Source: Bradyrhizobium cajani (GTDB lineage: Bacteria > Pseudomonadota > Alphaproteobacteria > Rhizobiales > Xanthobacteraceae). From it: DNA of 64,000 bases. Position 1 is the first letter of the stretch. Every line of letters begins with the position of its first letter. Shown here in pieces: positions 28,487 to 38,668 of this stretch. A program made the position numbers and the translations under genes. The stretch covers positions 62,001 through 126,000 of the forward strand of contig NZ_WQNE01000007.1 in assembly GCF_009759665.1 (NCBI RefSeq), in the 5' to 3' direction. The notes under the pieces were generated by a model. That model was not told the origin of the DNA. It did not search any database and saw nothing but the letters and a program-made list of their open reading frames with translations.

Positions 28487-31385
28487 ATGGAACCGGGTTA
28501 TAACGATCCGAACTATTGGATGCGTTGGTACGCCGGGCAACAAGAGCTGCAGCGTGCGCGGCAAGGGGCCGATGCCGAGCCTGCAGATCAAGATGGCTTC
28601 GAGCAGCAGTTGGGTGAGCTGCAACTCCGCTCTGCTGAGGAGAGTTCGCCTCCGGCGAGTTCCCCCGAGGCTCCAGCCGCCCGGTCGCCTGAAAATATCC
28701 AGCGTACGGACATTGGTGGTTCGATGCGGATGCCGCCCAGGTCCAACCTGCGACAATTCCTCCAGTAGTACGCGTTACAGCGTCGATGTTGCGCACGCTT
28801 ATCTCGGCTCGGGCGCAAGCGATTACCAATCTGACTTGCGGGGCAGGCCATTCAGGAGCATGCGCTACACAGCGCCGTCGGAGGCACAACCGGAGGCGCG
28901 GGCCAGGGAGAGCAAGTCCCGTGGACTGTTCTCGCGGGTCAAATCAGGGCTCGGCAAGGTCTTTGGAGGAAGTCGCCGTGAGAAGTCGTCGGGCGGCGAC
29001 GCCATCTATTCAGAGCTCCGCATTGATTTCGCAAAGCGCAGTCGACCGTCCGAAGAGGACCTGGAGCTGATTGCAAGAGTTCAAGACAGCATTGGGTAGC
29101 GCGCACCGTAAGACCAAGACCATTGAGAACTACGTGACGGCACTTCGAATGTTCAGCGAGTTCCTCCGACCCAAAGGCATCACGCTAAAGGACCTGCTTG
29201 GCAACGCTGATCGGCTGGCCGCCTATAAGGATGAATTTATGAAGGTGGCGAGCGCCAATAGCAGGAACTATGTGGGGGAGCATTGGCAACACTCCGGAAT
29301 TTCCAGGCTGGAAATCCCATTCCGCCCCCAGCTTTTGTGAATACGCGAGAGTAACCGATGCATCCCCAGATGAGCGCAACGTGCAGGCGCTCAACACGTT
29401 TGCTCGTTGGCTCCGACCACAGAATAAAGGGCCATTGGCTCTTCGGGCGTTCAATGAACCAAGGTCGCTCGCCGCCGACATCGACGAGTACGTTGAAGCT
29501 GGCGGCGATGATCGAGACCGCCTCAGTGCGGCGCTGTCTCATCTGCGCAGGATCGGGGCTGACGGGCTCCAAGCTGTCGGTGCTGGGGCCCGCCTAATGG
29601 GACGCGAAACATTGTCGGCTCATCCGGAGGACATCTCCACGATCGATGACTTTTTGACCGACGCTCTGTCCAACCTTGGATCTGACGCGACCAAGAAGGA
29701 AAGCCGCCGTTTCGACGATGGTTTCCCGCCTACGCTCTTTCAGTGACTGGCTTCAAAGGGAGGGCAGGCCGAGCATCATGGACCGAATCGGCGGCAATCC
29801 TGCGCAGCAATCGTCATTGAACGCAGATTATGCGGCGTTCAGTAAAGCCACAAAGCGGACGGCCCCACTCGATCCATTTAGAGAATACCTAGGTCTCGAG
29901 CCCCAACAAGGATTTCGCCCTTACGACGACGACGCCCGCCTCATTGAGGGCCTCGCCGACGAAGAGCTAAGCAAGCTCGACCCGGGTTAAAAACCATTCA
30001 GGATACTGCCTCGGCGCAGCGCAAGTTCAGTGGCTGGCTCCGCGCAGAGGGTAGGGAGAGCATCGCGAGCCGAATCAACGGCAACAATGAGCAGCAACGC
30101 TCGCTGGATGCAGACTACAGGGCTTACGTCGAAGCCAAAGGGAAATCTGGCGTGACTCTCAAGAAGCTCAGGCAGTATGCGCAAGTCGTCGAGGCAAACA
30201 GAGCGCTGGGTGTACCCTCTCCTCAGCAAAGAGCAGGCTCGGACTCAACCTCCATCCCGACCTGGATGCGAGATTTGCCGACGCCGCCGTCCGAAAGTGA
30301 GTGGCCGCCGATGGTAGGCCCGTTTGGGCAGGCCAGCAGGCAGGAGCCGCGAGCTCAACTTGGTCCCCACAAGTGCCGACCTATTTCGACTTTCCAACGC
30401 CGAAGGGTGAGCCGGCTCGGTCCTCAGACATCTATCGGGGTCTCGGTTCTTTGGTTGACCTGCCGTCCACACCGCAGGACATGCGTGACGATGCCCAGTC
30501 AGGGCCGGTGCAGAGCCCTGCCGGGACACCTCCGTTCTTCATCGGGCCATCAGGCGTACCTCAAGAGCTGGAGGATATCGGACATCTCGTCGGCGAGGAT
30601 TGGCAGCATGGCTCACAGCCGGTGCCGGATTTCCTGTTCGATGTACTGGACAATAAAATGCCGTTGCCGAGTTCGCGAATGGCTCCCCAGCCGGTCTCCA
30701 TCAACGGGGACCTACTCTATCACGTTGGGTCCGCGAGGACGCCGGGACGCTCAGCTGATCCATCATGCTGGCCCATCTTCGGCTCCTAAGGCCAGGGTCG
30801 GCGGTTCGGCTGCGAGTGCCTCTGCCGGCGACCGCAGCGGGCGGGTGCTCGGAGCCAGGGACTGGCTGGGCGACGAGCATATCCAGGGGGACTACTAACT
30901 CCTGGCGCAGGAGTTGTGGGCGAGCAATCAAATCTTGCCGCTCGGACCCGGTTTGTAGATCATCTCATGGCCTTTCGGGTGGGCCAGGGTAGCAACGCCG
31001 ACGCGCTATCCGCATTCCATCAGATTGTCGATGATCCCAATGGTAACGACACGGCCGACTTTCTGTTCGGGCGGTGAATGACGCCAGCACCATGGACCTC
31101 GATGACCGCGGGTCCCATTGGTCGTTGCTGCTGGTGGACCGCCGCGATCACAATAATCCGTTCGCCGACCACTACGACTCCGCCCGGGGACGCAATGACA
31201 GACCCGCAGCAATGCTCGCAGCGCGGGTGGGAGCCTGAGACAACCTGCAAAAAGCCCTCATACGCCAGCAGAGGAACGGCTACGATTGCGGTGTCTTTGT
31301 GCTCGACGGTACGCGGGCGCTGGCGAGGCGGTTAGCGGGAAGACGTCAGCCAGACCTGAACCTAAGCAATCTCGTCGTCGACTAG
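28487..31385 (+). pseudogene. nopD: nopD-like SUMO-protease effector, heavily frameshifted
   Basis: Begins with ATG 28487 (MEPGYNDPNYWMRWYAGQQE) after a GGGAGAG site; the first frame stops at 28768. Later segments lie in other frames: SKSRGLFSRVKSGLGKVFGG, KTKTIENYVTALRMFSEFLR and further copies of this approximately 100-residue repeat (FARWLRPQNKGPLALRAF; LRSFSDWLQREGRPSIMDRI; FSGWLRAEGRESIASRI). The end is a C48/ULP1 protease domain: catalytic His in SHWSLLLVDRR (31116), Asp in HYDSARG (31176) and Cys in NGYDCGVFVLDG (31286), with an in-frame TGA at 31236 between them. Final stop 31383-31385. Such effectors cut SUMO from plant proteins; this copy cannot be made intact. Confidence 0.88.
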
Positions 31386-31519
31386 CAGGCACTGCAGAAC
31401 CGACTGAGGGGTTGATATCGGCGGAACAAGCAGCTGGTCGAACTCTCGCCATAGGAGGTCCGCAATCTGCAGTTCGCAAAGCATCGCGGTGGCGCAGAGC
31501 GTGAGAGCGGACGCAAGAG

Positions 31520-32236
31520 CTAGGGCTGTTTTCGGAGGTGGCGAAAGAGCCCGATGGGCGATTTCGGAGACGACGTGGTCGACAGTCTCACTGTCGTCAT
31601 CAAGCGATCCGGTATCATCGTCCCCAAATAGCCGCAGCTGGGGCTGAAGGCCCCGCGGCGCCCCCGGCGCGTTGAGATCTCGCACCACCACTGCTCCAAG
31701 GATTCACGATCACAAGGCAGCAGCGTGCCAACCCCCGCGGTGAAGGTTCGCCAGTCGGCAAGGCATTTTTTTGGAACGGCTGTCAGGACTGGTACGCCTC
31801 GGGTGATCGCGTCAACGAATTCGGTGCGCAGGCCCCGGCCAGCGGCTTCTTGTCTGGCGAATTTGTTGACCACGAGAAGATCGATCTTGTTGCGAAGTGC
31901 CTTGGAAACGACGGCTGCGGCCTCGGCGAGCCCATTTGTATCGAGATTACAGGACGTCGCTCCGCTGCGGAGTGGCTGGGAAATCGAGATCTCTTGTCCT
32001 GTCGCGACGTCGATCGCGAGCATGACGTGCGTGCCATTTTCGGACCTCGCGTGTCGCTGCACGATGCCGCCGATGCGTACGCCTTGCTGCGCGATATCCT
32101 GCGCAAAATCAGCGAGTAGCCCATCCACATCGTCTTTTGGACGGTAGAGAATAGCGCCCACACTATTCGGATCTATCTCATCCAGATTATCGATCACGGC
32201 CGGGTTCCTGTTGATGTGTTTCTCGTATCGGGGCAT
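31520..32236 (-). CDS. DUF2478-like P-loop-type protein beside modC
   Basis: 238 residues. The part PNSVGAILYRPKDDVDGLLADFAQDIAQQGVRIGGIVQR, then VMLAIDVATGQEISISQPLRSG, DTNGLAEAAAVVSKALRNKIDLLVVNKFARQEAAGRGLR and GVPVLTAVP, fits the DUF2478 family as I remember it; these genes often accompany molybdate transport genes. The last ~60 residues (after LEQWWCEIS) look non-conserved and may reflect a shifted frame. It lies 15 bases after modC on the same strand. Function unknown. Confidence 0.65.
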   Translation of the reverse strand: MPRYEKHINRNPAVIDNLDEIDPNSVGAILYRPKDDVDGLLADFAQDIAQQGVRIGGIVQRHARSENGTHVMLAIDVATGQEISISQPLRSGATSCNLDTNGLAEAAAVVSKALRNKIDLLVVNKFARQEAAGRGLRTEFVDAITRGVPVLTAVPKKCLADWRTFTAGVGTLLPCDRESLEQWWCEISTRRGRRGAFSPSCGYLGTMIPDRLMTTVRLSTTSSPKSPIGLFRHLRKQP

Positions 32237-32251
32237 ATCTGTCGAACGCTC

Positions 32252-33376
32252 TCATGCGGATCGTGGCAGGCGTTGCAAGCACCGCTCGGCAGCCGCGAGC
32301 GGAACGGCGCGCGCGACCTCCGCAAAAACGTTCGCTCCATTGCTGAGCCGTAGCGCATCAAAGGAGCGGCGCGTAATGCGCGCCAAAAGCGGCACGCCAG
32401 AACGGCCAGTTTCAAGAGCCAGGACCAAGGTGACCTCCGCCTCATCGAACGGCAGAGAGGCTTTGATGCGTGCCGGAAATACATTGAGGATAGAGCTTGC
32501 CCGTGGGGGCTCGCACGCGATGCTGACATCGCCGGCTGCGATGCGCAGCCGCAGCTGCGCGCCCGGTCTAAGCGGCACTCCAGGTATCAGAAGGCGCGCC
32601 CCGTTGAGGCGGAGCATGATCAGCCCATAGCGTCCGTCATAGCCGCCGACCAAGGTATCAAGACAGACTGCCGCTTCGCCGCGCCCAGCTAGCGCCGGAT
32701 CGCTCTGAACGACATTGAGCGGCCCGGCCGCAGTCACGACGCCATCTTTCATCATGACAAGATGATCGGCAAAACGCTCGATATCAGCGATATCATGGGT
32801 GATGTAGATCATCGGCAATGGGAGCTTTTCCCGCATGCGCTCGAGAAATGGCAGGATCTCGCATTTGGCGGAGCGGTCGAGCACAATGAGTGGATCGTCC
32901 AGCAAAAGTAGCTGAGGCTGGCCCAACAGCGCGCTGCCAAGGGCAAGGCGCTGTCGCTCGGCCGCGGAAAGATGTGATGGCGAACGCTCGAGCAGCGGCG
33001 ACAAGGCGAGCAATTCGACCACTCCATCAAAATCGATTAGTGTTGGTGTCGATTTTGACGCCTTGTATAGGAGGGTACGCCGTACAGACCAATGCGAAAG
33101 AGGAATTGGTGGTCGGAATACATATGCGAGGGGACGCAGATGAGGCGGTCGAAACGTCGTCTCGTTCTGCCAAATCTCTCCATCGACCGCACAAAATCCG
33201 CTGGGCAGACGCTGCACGCCAGCGATGCAGCGCGCGAGTGTGGTCTTGCCGCACCCGGGCGGACCAAAAATCGCTGTGACGCCTTTGGCTGGTAGGCTGA
33301 ATTGCGCATCAAGCGAAATGTTTCCGAGAGAGTCGTTGAAGGCAACCTCAATATAGCCCGTTTTTGCTTCTCGCAT
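32252..33376 (-). CDS. modC: ModC-like molybdate ABC ATPase with altered motifs
   Basis: 374 residues: an ABC ATPase domain followed by a MOP-like C-terminus (LMLRLNGARLLIPGVPLRPGAQLRLRIAAGDV). Walker A is GPPGCGKT (38-45) and the H-loop His194 (YITHDIADIE) is kept. However, the Q-loop Gln is Arg88 (AYVFRPPIPL), the signature is LSAAE (136-140) instead of LSGGE, and the Walker B partner Glu is Asp161 (LLLLDDPL). modA and modB are not in the window. Start at MREAKTG; further upstream codons do not fit. The changes suggest weakened ATPase activity or decay. Confidence 0.8.
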   Translation of the reverse strand: MREAKTGYIEVAFNDSLGNISLDAQFSLPAKGVTAIFGPPGCGKTTLARCIAGVQRLPSGFCAVDGEIWQNETTFRPPHLRPLAYVFRPPIPLSHWSVRRTLLYKASKSTPTLIDFDGVVELLALSPLLERSPSHLSAAERQRLALGSALLGQPQLLLLDDPLIVLDRSAKCEILPFLERMREKLPLPMIYITHDIADIERFADHLVMMKDGVVTAAGPLNVVQSDPALAGRGEAAVCLDTLVGGYDGRYGLIMLRLNGARLLIPGVPLRPGAQLRLRIAAGDVSIACEPPRASSILNVFPARIKASLPFDEAEVTLVLALETGRSGVPLLARITRRSFDALRLSNGANVFAEVARAVPLAAAERCLQRLPRSA

Positions 33377-33410
33377 GAACCTACGCCTGTGCTGTATATT
33401 CCTGTGCAGG

Positions 33411-33866
33411 TCACGAGCACAATCGCTGCAGATAATCCAGCCTGTGCCGCTCACGGCATCTCTGCTCGCCTGAGGGCACAAGCTGCGGCGGCGGACTGCA
33501 GATCTGTGTTAAGATCAGACGCTTCTTGAGCATCTCCGCGCCGTGAGGATCGTGACAGTCGGACGCTTCCCAGCGCGCTTGCCAATGAGAGGCAAAGCGC
33601 CTGTCCCTTAGCGCGGAGTATTCAGCCTGCTTCGCCTGCCCGGCGCCTTCTGTTGAAGGTCCAAATCGCGACACTTGAGAGGTTTGGCGGTAAAGATGTC
33701 GGCTCAGCCCAGAGCTGAATACTGAGCCGAAAGTCCGCATCAAGGATCCCACGGCTTTGCTAGACGATTTGACGTTTGCGCCGGAAGCCACAGTCATGGC
33801 TTCTGCATTCTCGGGTGCGAGCAGCATCAAAGCCAGATCGATCAGGATGAATCGGATAAATCTCAT
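33411..33866 (-). CDS. Hypothetical secreted protein upstream of modC
   Basis: About 150 residues from the ATG at 33866: MRFIRFILIDLALMLLAPENAEA looks like a signal peptide, and the rest is polar (SSSKAVGSLMRTFGSVFSSGLSRH) without a known motif. Cysteines occur in SDCHDPHG and near the end. It precedes modC by 34 bases on the same strand. It may also be a decayed gene; I cannot assign a function. Confidence 0.35.
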   Translation of the reverse strand: MRFIRFILIDLALMLLAPENAEAMTVASGANVKSSSKAVGSLMRTFGSVFSSGLSRHLYRQTSQVSRFGPSTEGAGQAKQAEYSALRDRRFASHWQARWEASDCHDPHGAEMLKKRLILTQICSPPPQLVPSGEQRCRERHRLDYLQRLCS

Positions 33867-34490
33867 TGAAACTCCGGCTCCCCGCGCCCCTTCCTTGGCG
33901 GGGAATGGTTGATCCATACCCAGCAATCCGCGTGCCGTTTCAAAAAATATCTGCGCGTCTTGCGGCAAGGGAGGGTTTGTATCCGTCTCCACCCGACATC
34001 TTAAATCGCCACCTCTTATTGTAGGACTGTGGACGCTCGCGTCACCATGCGCACAATGTAGGAGCTACCGCATGGAAGGTGAGGATGATCCATCGCCTTT
34101 TGGATTGGGGATGGTGCTTTGGCGAACATGCGGCCGTAAAACTCGTCAATGAAGGACAAGTGCATGCCACCCGATCTGGCGCCGTTCCGATCTGTGCGGA
34201 GGAGAAGTCGGCGGCCGGCCGCTTGGAAAAAGGACTGATGTTAGATGATATGCGGTGCCCGCGAGCTACGGCAGGACGTCTTCCTAGCAGCACGGGTTGC
34301 CGACGTATTTCAGGGCGCGCGGGCCTTCGTTGCCTCGCGAGTCGACGCAGGATTGAGCTGCCCAAGACGGATGATTTGACCGGTCCCTAAGGCACTCTGG
34401 TGTCGGCGACGGGTTCGGGCTCGAGGCCCGCAACTTGAGCCTATTGAATGCTCCGGCTTGGACCGCCTAGGGGGTCGCTATCGTGAAGAC
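33867..34490. other. Spacer without a supported gene
   Basis: About 620 bases. Open frames on both strands overlap one another and show no family signature. Near 34415 GGGTTCGGGCTCGAGGCCC resembles the T-arm of a tRNA, but no acceptor or anticodon arm accompanies it. Confidence 0.4.
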
Positions 34491-35561
34491 CTATTTGTCT
34501 AAGGAGGGCTTTGGCGTTGCAATGGTGCGCGTGGGCAGTATCGGGTACTCGATCTTCGGCAGCTGCCCGGTGAGCGAATTCAGGAAGGCGACAATCTCGT
34601 CAGTTTCTTCATCGCTGAGCTTTGCTCCAAGCTGAACCTCACTCATGACGCCGACCGCTTGCTTAAGACTCCAAACCTGACCAGAATGAAAGTAGGGGGG
34701 GCGCAATGCGACGTTGCGCAACGGCGCCGAGCGGAAAACATACTCGTCGCCGAGATCCTTAGTGACGGCAAAACGACCCTTGTCCTCCTTTGGAAGCAGG
34801 CCTTCGGCTGGCCTCTTAACGATGCCGAAGCGAAAATAATCCTGTCCACCGACGTTAATTCCGTTGTGGCAAGAGGAACATCCCTTTTCGATGAATAGCT
34901 TTAGCCCGGTTTTCTGCTGATCGCTGAGAGCATATTCATCGCCCTCGAGGTACTGATCGAAGGGGGCGGCGGGAGTAATCAAGGTTGCCTCGAAAGCCTC
35001 GATGGCCTTGGCGAAATTTTCAAACGTAACGGGCGCCACTTCGTTTGGAAAAGCCTTACTGAACATAACGACATAATCGGTCATTGAATTCAATGTTTTG
35101 AGCACGTGATCGGGCGTCGCATTCATTTCGACGCTGGCCTGGACAGGGCCTGCGGCTTGCGCCTTAAGATCCGCCGCTCGCCCATCCCAGAACTGCGCCA
35201 CGTTGAAGACTGCGTTATAGACCGTTGGCGCACGACGTGACCCCAGCTGCCAACGATGACCAATCGACCTCGGGCCGGCATCTACCCCGCCCGTCCCGAG
35301 GTTATGACACGTATTGCAGCTAATAACGCCGCTCGCCGATAGCCTCGAATCGAAAAACAAGGATTTGCCAAGTGTGACCTTTTCATGGGTGATAGGATTG
35401 TCCCTCACCGCTGGAGCGGCTGAGGGAATTGGCTCGAAAATCCGCTTGGCGACGCGCATCAAATCCTCATTGGCGCCTGCGGCGGAGGAAACCAGAATGG
35501 CTGAGGCCACAACACTTAACCTACCGGCCCTGGAAAGCTCGCGTACCGCTATTTTCCTCAT
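34491..35561 (-). CDS. Dihaem cytochrome c peroxidase (CcpA/MauG family)
   Basis: 356 residues with an N-terminal signal (VVASAILVSSAAGANED) and two haem c sites, C82-NT-C85-H86 (CNTCH) and C228-SS-C231-H232 (CSSCH). Further blocks: GKSLFFDSRLSASGVISC, RRAPTVYNAVFN, PLRNVALRPPYFHSGQ. Periplasmic enzyme that reduces hydrogen peroxide with electrons from cytochrome c. The start ATG at 35561 follows poor ribosome signals. Flanked by non-coding stretches, so it is a single-gene unit. No FixK box was found upstream. Confidence 0.9.
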   Translation of the reverse strand: MRKIAVRELSRAGRLSVVASAILVSSAAGANEDLMRVAKRIFEPIPSAAPAVRDNPITHEKVTLGKSLFFDSRLSASGVISCNTCHNLGTGGVDAGPRSIGHRWQLGSRRAPTVYNAVFNVAQFWDGRAADLKAQAAGPVQASVEMNATPDHVLKTLNSMTDYVVMFSKAFPNEVAPVTFENFAKAIEAFEATLITPAAPFDQYLEGDEYALSDQQKTGLKLFIEKGCSSCHNGINVGGQDYFRFGIVKRPAEGLLPKEDKGRFAVTKDLGDEYVFRSAPLRNVALRPPYFHSGQVWSLKQAVGVMSEVQLGAKLSDEETDEIVAFLNSLTGQLPKIEYPILPTRTIATPKPSLDK

Positions 35562-36455
35562 GTGATGTCTCGCTTTTCTCCTAGATCGTGGAATCGCAAA
35601 CATAGCGCTCCGTCCGCGTCCGCCCGCAGAACGACGCGCAGCAGTCAACGAATGGTGTCTTCCGTATGCTGGGCTAGGCTGCACCCAGGCCGACGCTCCG
35701 CCGGTGCTAAAGCAACCGGTGTGCCAGGGGCTCAAGGTCGAAGCCTGCTGAGCTGGTTCCAAGCAATTGCGCACTGTGAATTGCAGCGAGCGGCTCGAGG
35801 ATGTCGAATCGACGGTAAGGTGCGACGAATCATCATCCAGCCACAGAAATCCTGGCCTGTCGGTCCGAGCCTCCGTGCTTCTCGGAAACTCACTCGTACG
35901 GCACTCTTTGACTCTGCAGGTCAGCTGGCTGAGACCGCGAACAAAGCGAGCTGCGCCGGCGCAGCTTCTCGCTGCTCGCCTCGATGCGTGCGCTTTGAGC
36001 CTTCAACCCCCACACTAAGCTGATCGCCACCAACATCAGTGACGTTCCTAGCCGCGGGGCAGTCGGTCAGGCGTGTAGTTGTCAGAAGTCGTCCTACTGC
36101 CACCAATGTGGGTATGCCCTTCTCAGCACGTATTCACACGTGCCGGACGCTCAAAGTGCTTGAATCGACCGTGGCGTCAGGTTGTAGGCATTGCGAAGCA
36201 GAACGCCACGGAGGAGACAGCATCGCCACACATGCGCTAAACGGCCGATCTTTGTCGTACCTCCGTCTTCGCAATAAGCGTGTTGCGCGTGGTGGGACGA
36301 TGATTCGGAGGCCGTAATCATTGCGGCTGCCCCGCAACAGGCGCGATCATGGCTGCCGAGGCGCCCAATCCGGCAAACAGATTACGCTCGCGGGGCAAGG
36401 AATAACAGTGAAGGATATGCGGCTTAAGACAGGTTTGGTGAATCAAGAGCGACGA
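35562..36455. other. Long stretch without a recognisable gene
   Basis: About 890 bases. Open frames on both strands lack family signatures and ribosome sites. No sigma54, tts or FixK motif seen. Confidence 0.4.
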
Positions 36456-36779
36456 ATGAGCTGGATTTGCAATGCGCATTGCTGTGCATCCGCCCTCGCT
36501 GCGATCGTGATCGCGATCGCAGCTACGTGGTGCACAGAACAAGCTCGTGCGCGAGATCGTGGGACCGAGCAAGTCTTAATGTCATGCAGACTAGACCTGA
36601 TGCGCTTCTGTGACCGCTTTAGAGGGCTTAGCGATGTGGAGGTAGCCATCTTTTGCCTTAGGGACAATTTCAAGAATTTACGCAGCGAATGCCGCCGCAT
36701 GATGCCAATTGCGGCGGAGAGAAACGAAGGACCAAGACGGCGTCTCAATAGGCTTCCGGTCGTCCTCCATCGAGAGTGA
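36456..36779 (+). CDS. Small secreted cysteine-rich protein
   Basis: 107 residues: signal-like start (CCASALAAIVIAIAATWCTEQARA) and a mature part with regularly spaced cysteines, CRLDLMRFCDRFRGLSDVEVAIFC and LRSECRRMM. The spacing C-x7-C-x14-C-x12-C resembles cysteine-rich (GLG1-type) repeats of small periplasmic bacterial proteins. Start chosen at MSWICN; an upstream in-frame ATG region exists. No neighbours on the strand. Function unknown. Confidence 0.6.
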   Translation: MSWICNAHCCASALAAIVIAIAATWCTEQARARDRGTEQVLMSCRLDLMRFCDRFRGLSDVEVAIFCLRDNFKNLRSECRRMMPIAAERNEGPRRRLNRLPVVLHRE

Positions 36780-37419
36780 AGGCGTCCGAGTGGCAGTCGC
36801 AGAAATTGAGCGACAGTGAGGTGTTCAGACCTGCGGGCCAGAGTTTGGCCAGCGTGGCCGAAAGTCGATCGGGCTGAAGCATCAGCCTGCCGGGCCGCAG
36901 TTCATCTATCCGGGGGCCGAGCTCCGTGGATCGATTGGCCCCGATCAGCGATCGATGTGCGCCCACGCGTACTACGAGATTGCAATGCGCTCTGACAATT
37001 TCGCACTGAAGCAGTTGCGCTCTTCAGCGCTGCAGCCATCCGCCGACTTTGGGCCCGCCTTGAGATTGCCATCGGCTTGGTCCCATAGCTGGTCGGAAGG
37101 ACAATCTGGGTAACTGCGGTGGCTACGGCCGACATCTGCAGGAATCGTGCAGCCCATCAATCTATGGCGTTGTGGTCGGCAATCAAGTATTTTCCGGGCA
37201 GGTGGCTAAGTCGGCTACAACTGGCAAAAGATCGCTGGAACCTTAGCGTTGGAGGGTGTTCCGTCGTGGTCTTCTTCAGGTTTCTCAGCTGGAGGATAGC
37301 CTGGTTTCGGCTCCCGGGCTCAAGATACAGATAGAGCCAGGAAACCTCTTTTGTTATCCGCCGATCGACTTCCCGAAGGAACTGCCGTTACGACGTTGTC
37401 GATGGGCGCTTCAGGGGAA
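36780..37419. other. Stretch without a supported gene
   Basis: About 640 bases with only short open frames. Nothing regulatory recognised. Confidence 0.4.
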
Positions 37420-37647
37420 TCAGTTTGCCCGATCGTGATGCTCCTGGCCGAATACCGTTTCGGGCTCAAGGGTCAAAGGAAACGCCGTCGACAGGAGCCG
37501 TTCAAAGGCAGAAAGTTGTTCAACCAGACGATTCTCAACGGCCGTGCGCTCCGCGGCAGGTAGGTCCCGTTTAAGGAGTCGACGGCACCGCCAGATTTCG
37601 CTCCGCAGCGATCTGATCTCACTTAGTGCAGCATCAATTGAAGTCAT
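37420..37647 (-). CDS. Small coiled-coil protein, hypothetical
   Basis: 75 residues, mostly helical: MTSIDAALSEIRSLRSEIWR, then LLKRDLPAAERTAVENRLVEQLSAFERLL. Heptad-like Leu/Ile spacing suggests a coiled coil. No known family, weak ribosome site. Could be a real small gene or chance; the amphipathic pattern is the only support. Confidence 0.4.
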   Translation of the reverse strand: MTSIDAALSEIRSLRSEIWRCRRLLKRDLPAAERTAVENRLVEQLSAFERLLSTAFPLTLEPETVFGQEHHDRAN

Positions 37648-37891
37648 CACAGATGCTTCGTCCCTGGAGTATCAAGCATAGCGATAGTCATCGAGCGGCC
37701 AGTCGTTGGCTCCGCATTGCTGCCGAATAATTGCATCCGAGAACATGCGACTTCCCCGCCTGTTCTTTCGGCGAGCAAAGACGCCCAGTCCACTGAAGAT
37801 TCGTATACCGCAATTCATGCGTTCGCGTCCCGTTGAGAGCGCCATCGATTACTCATAGGCCGGACGAATAGATGGCGATCAGATCGGAATC
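37648..37891. other. Spacer
   Basis: About 240 bases, no features recognised. Confidence 0.35.
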
Positions 37892-38611
37892 TCAAGTAGC
37901 CCTTGTGTAACGTAGGCTGTCAATGTCCGTGCCACGAGATCGATAGGCCTTTCGCAGCATCACACTCGAATCCAGATCGCGAAACATGCTGTAGTTCCGT
38001 CGGATCCATTGATGCAGCTCGGTTGACCAGTCCTTCTCGTTGCGCAGATATCCAGTGAAGGAAAAGCTAACCCGGTCGATATATCTCTTGAGGAACATTG
38101 GAAGCGCGGGAATCCGAAGCACCCGCTCGCCATCCATCGCTTCAGGCAACTCGCCACGCAGCACGAATTCATTGTGGACGGTGACCAGCGACGCCGGCGG
38201 AATTCGGCGCCGCAGCATTTCATAACCTCGAAAGGAGATGCGGTCAGCGCCCGCGACGAAGAGGATGATGGGGGCGACATAGCAGCGCGCCGTCTCCTTC
38301 ATGAACCCGATCTCTTCGCACATCCTGAAGAATTCGTCGAAGGCGTGAAAGCCGAGATCGATCACCTTGGCTACCCGGTCGTGGATAATAAGAGGGTCCA
38401 TCAGCTGCATCTTGCCATAAGTGTCGATCACATCCGCAGTCTCCGTGATGTTGGGGAGGTAGTCGAGCAACGACGGCTCTTTCAAGTTGACGTCAAACGA
38501 CAGCGCTGTGCCGTTTTTCAGCAGCAAGAACTCGCTCATGGCCCGAGCGATGAGAGTTTTACCGACCTGCGGGCTAGGAGAGCAAATGATGTAGATGGGA
38601 GTTGCTAACAT
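37892..38611 (-). CDS. ParA/MinD-like P-loop protein, second of a pair
   Basis: 239 residues. The N-terminus IYIICSPSPQVGKTLIARAMSEFLL is a P-loop, but the deviant-Walker first lysine (KGGxGKT) is absent (SPQVGKT). FDVNLKEPSLLDYLPN follows as the usual D-N-K type loop region. The rest (SFRGYEMLRRRIPPASLVTVHNE; PMFLKRYIDRVSFSFTGYLRNEKDW) resembles its neighbour at 38669-39418 in length and layout. Probably an ATP-dependent switch protein working with that neighbour; 57 bases separate them. Partner and role unknown. Confidence 0.7.
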   Translation of the reverse strand: MLATPIYIICSPSPQVGKTLIARAMSEFLLLKNGTALSFDVNLKEPSLLDYLPNITETADVIDTYGKMQLMDPLIIHDRVAKVIDLGFHAFDEFFRMCEEIGFMKETARCYVAPIILFVAGADRISFRGYEMLRRRIPPASLVTVHNEFVLRGELPEAMDGERVLRIPALPMFLKRYIDRVSFSFTGYLRNEKDWSTELHQWIRRNYSMFRDLDSSVMLRKAYRSRGTDIDSLRYTRAT

Positions 38612-38668
38612 AGCCAGCAGATCAATTTCGTTTCGTACGTGGGCCCGACCGACTCGGCGAATATGCGG

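Noticed and set aside
34405..34445. tRNA T-arm-like sequence
   Set aside because: No acceptor stem, D-arm or anticodon arm around it.
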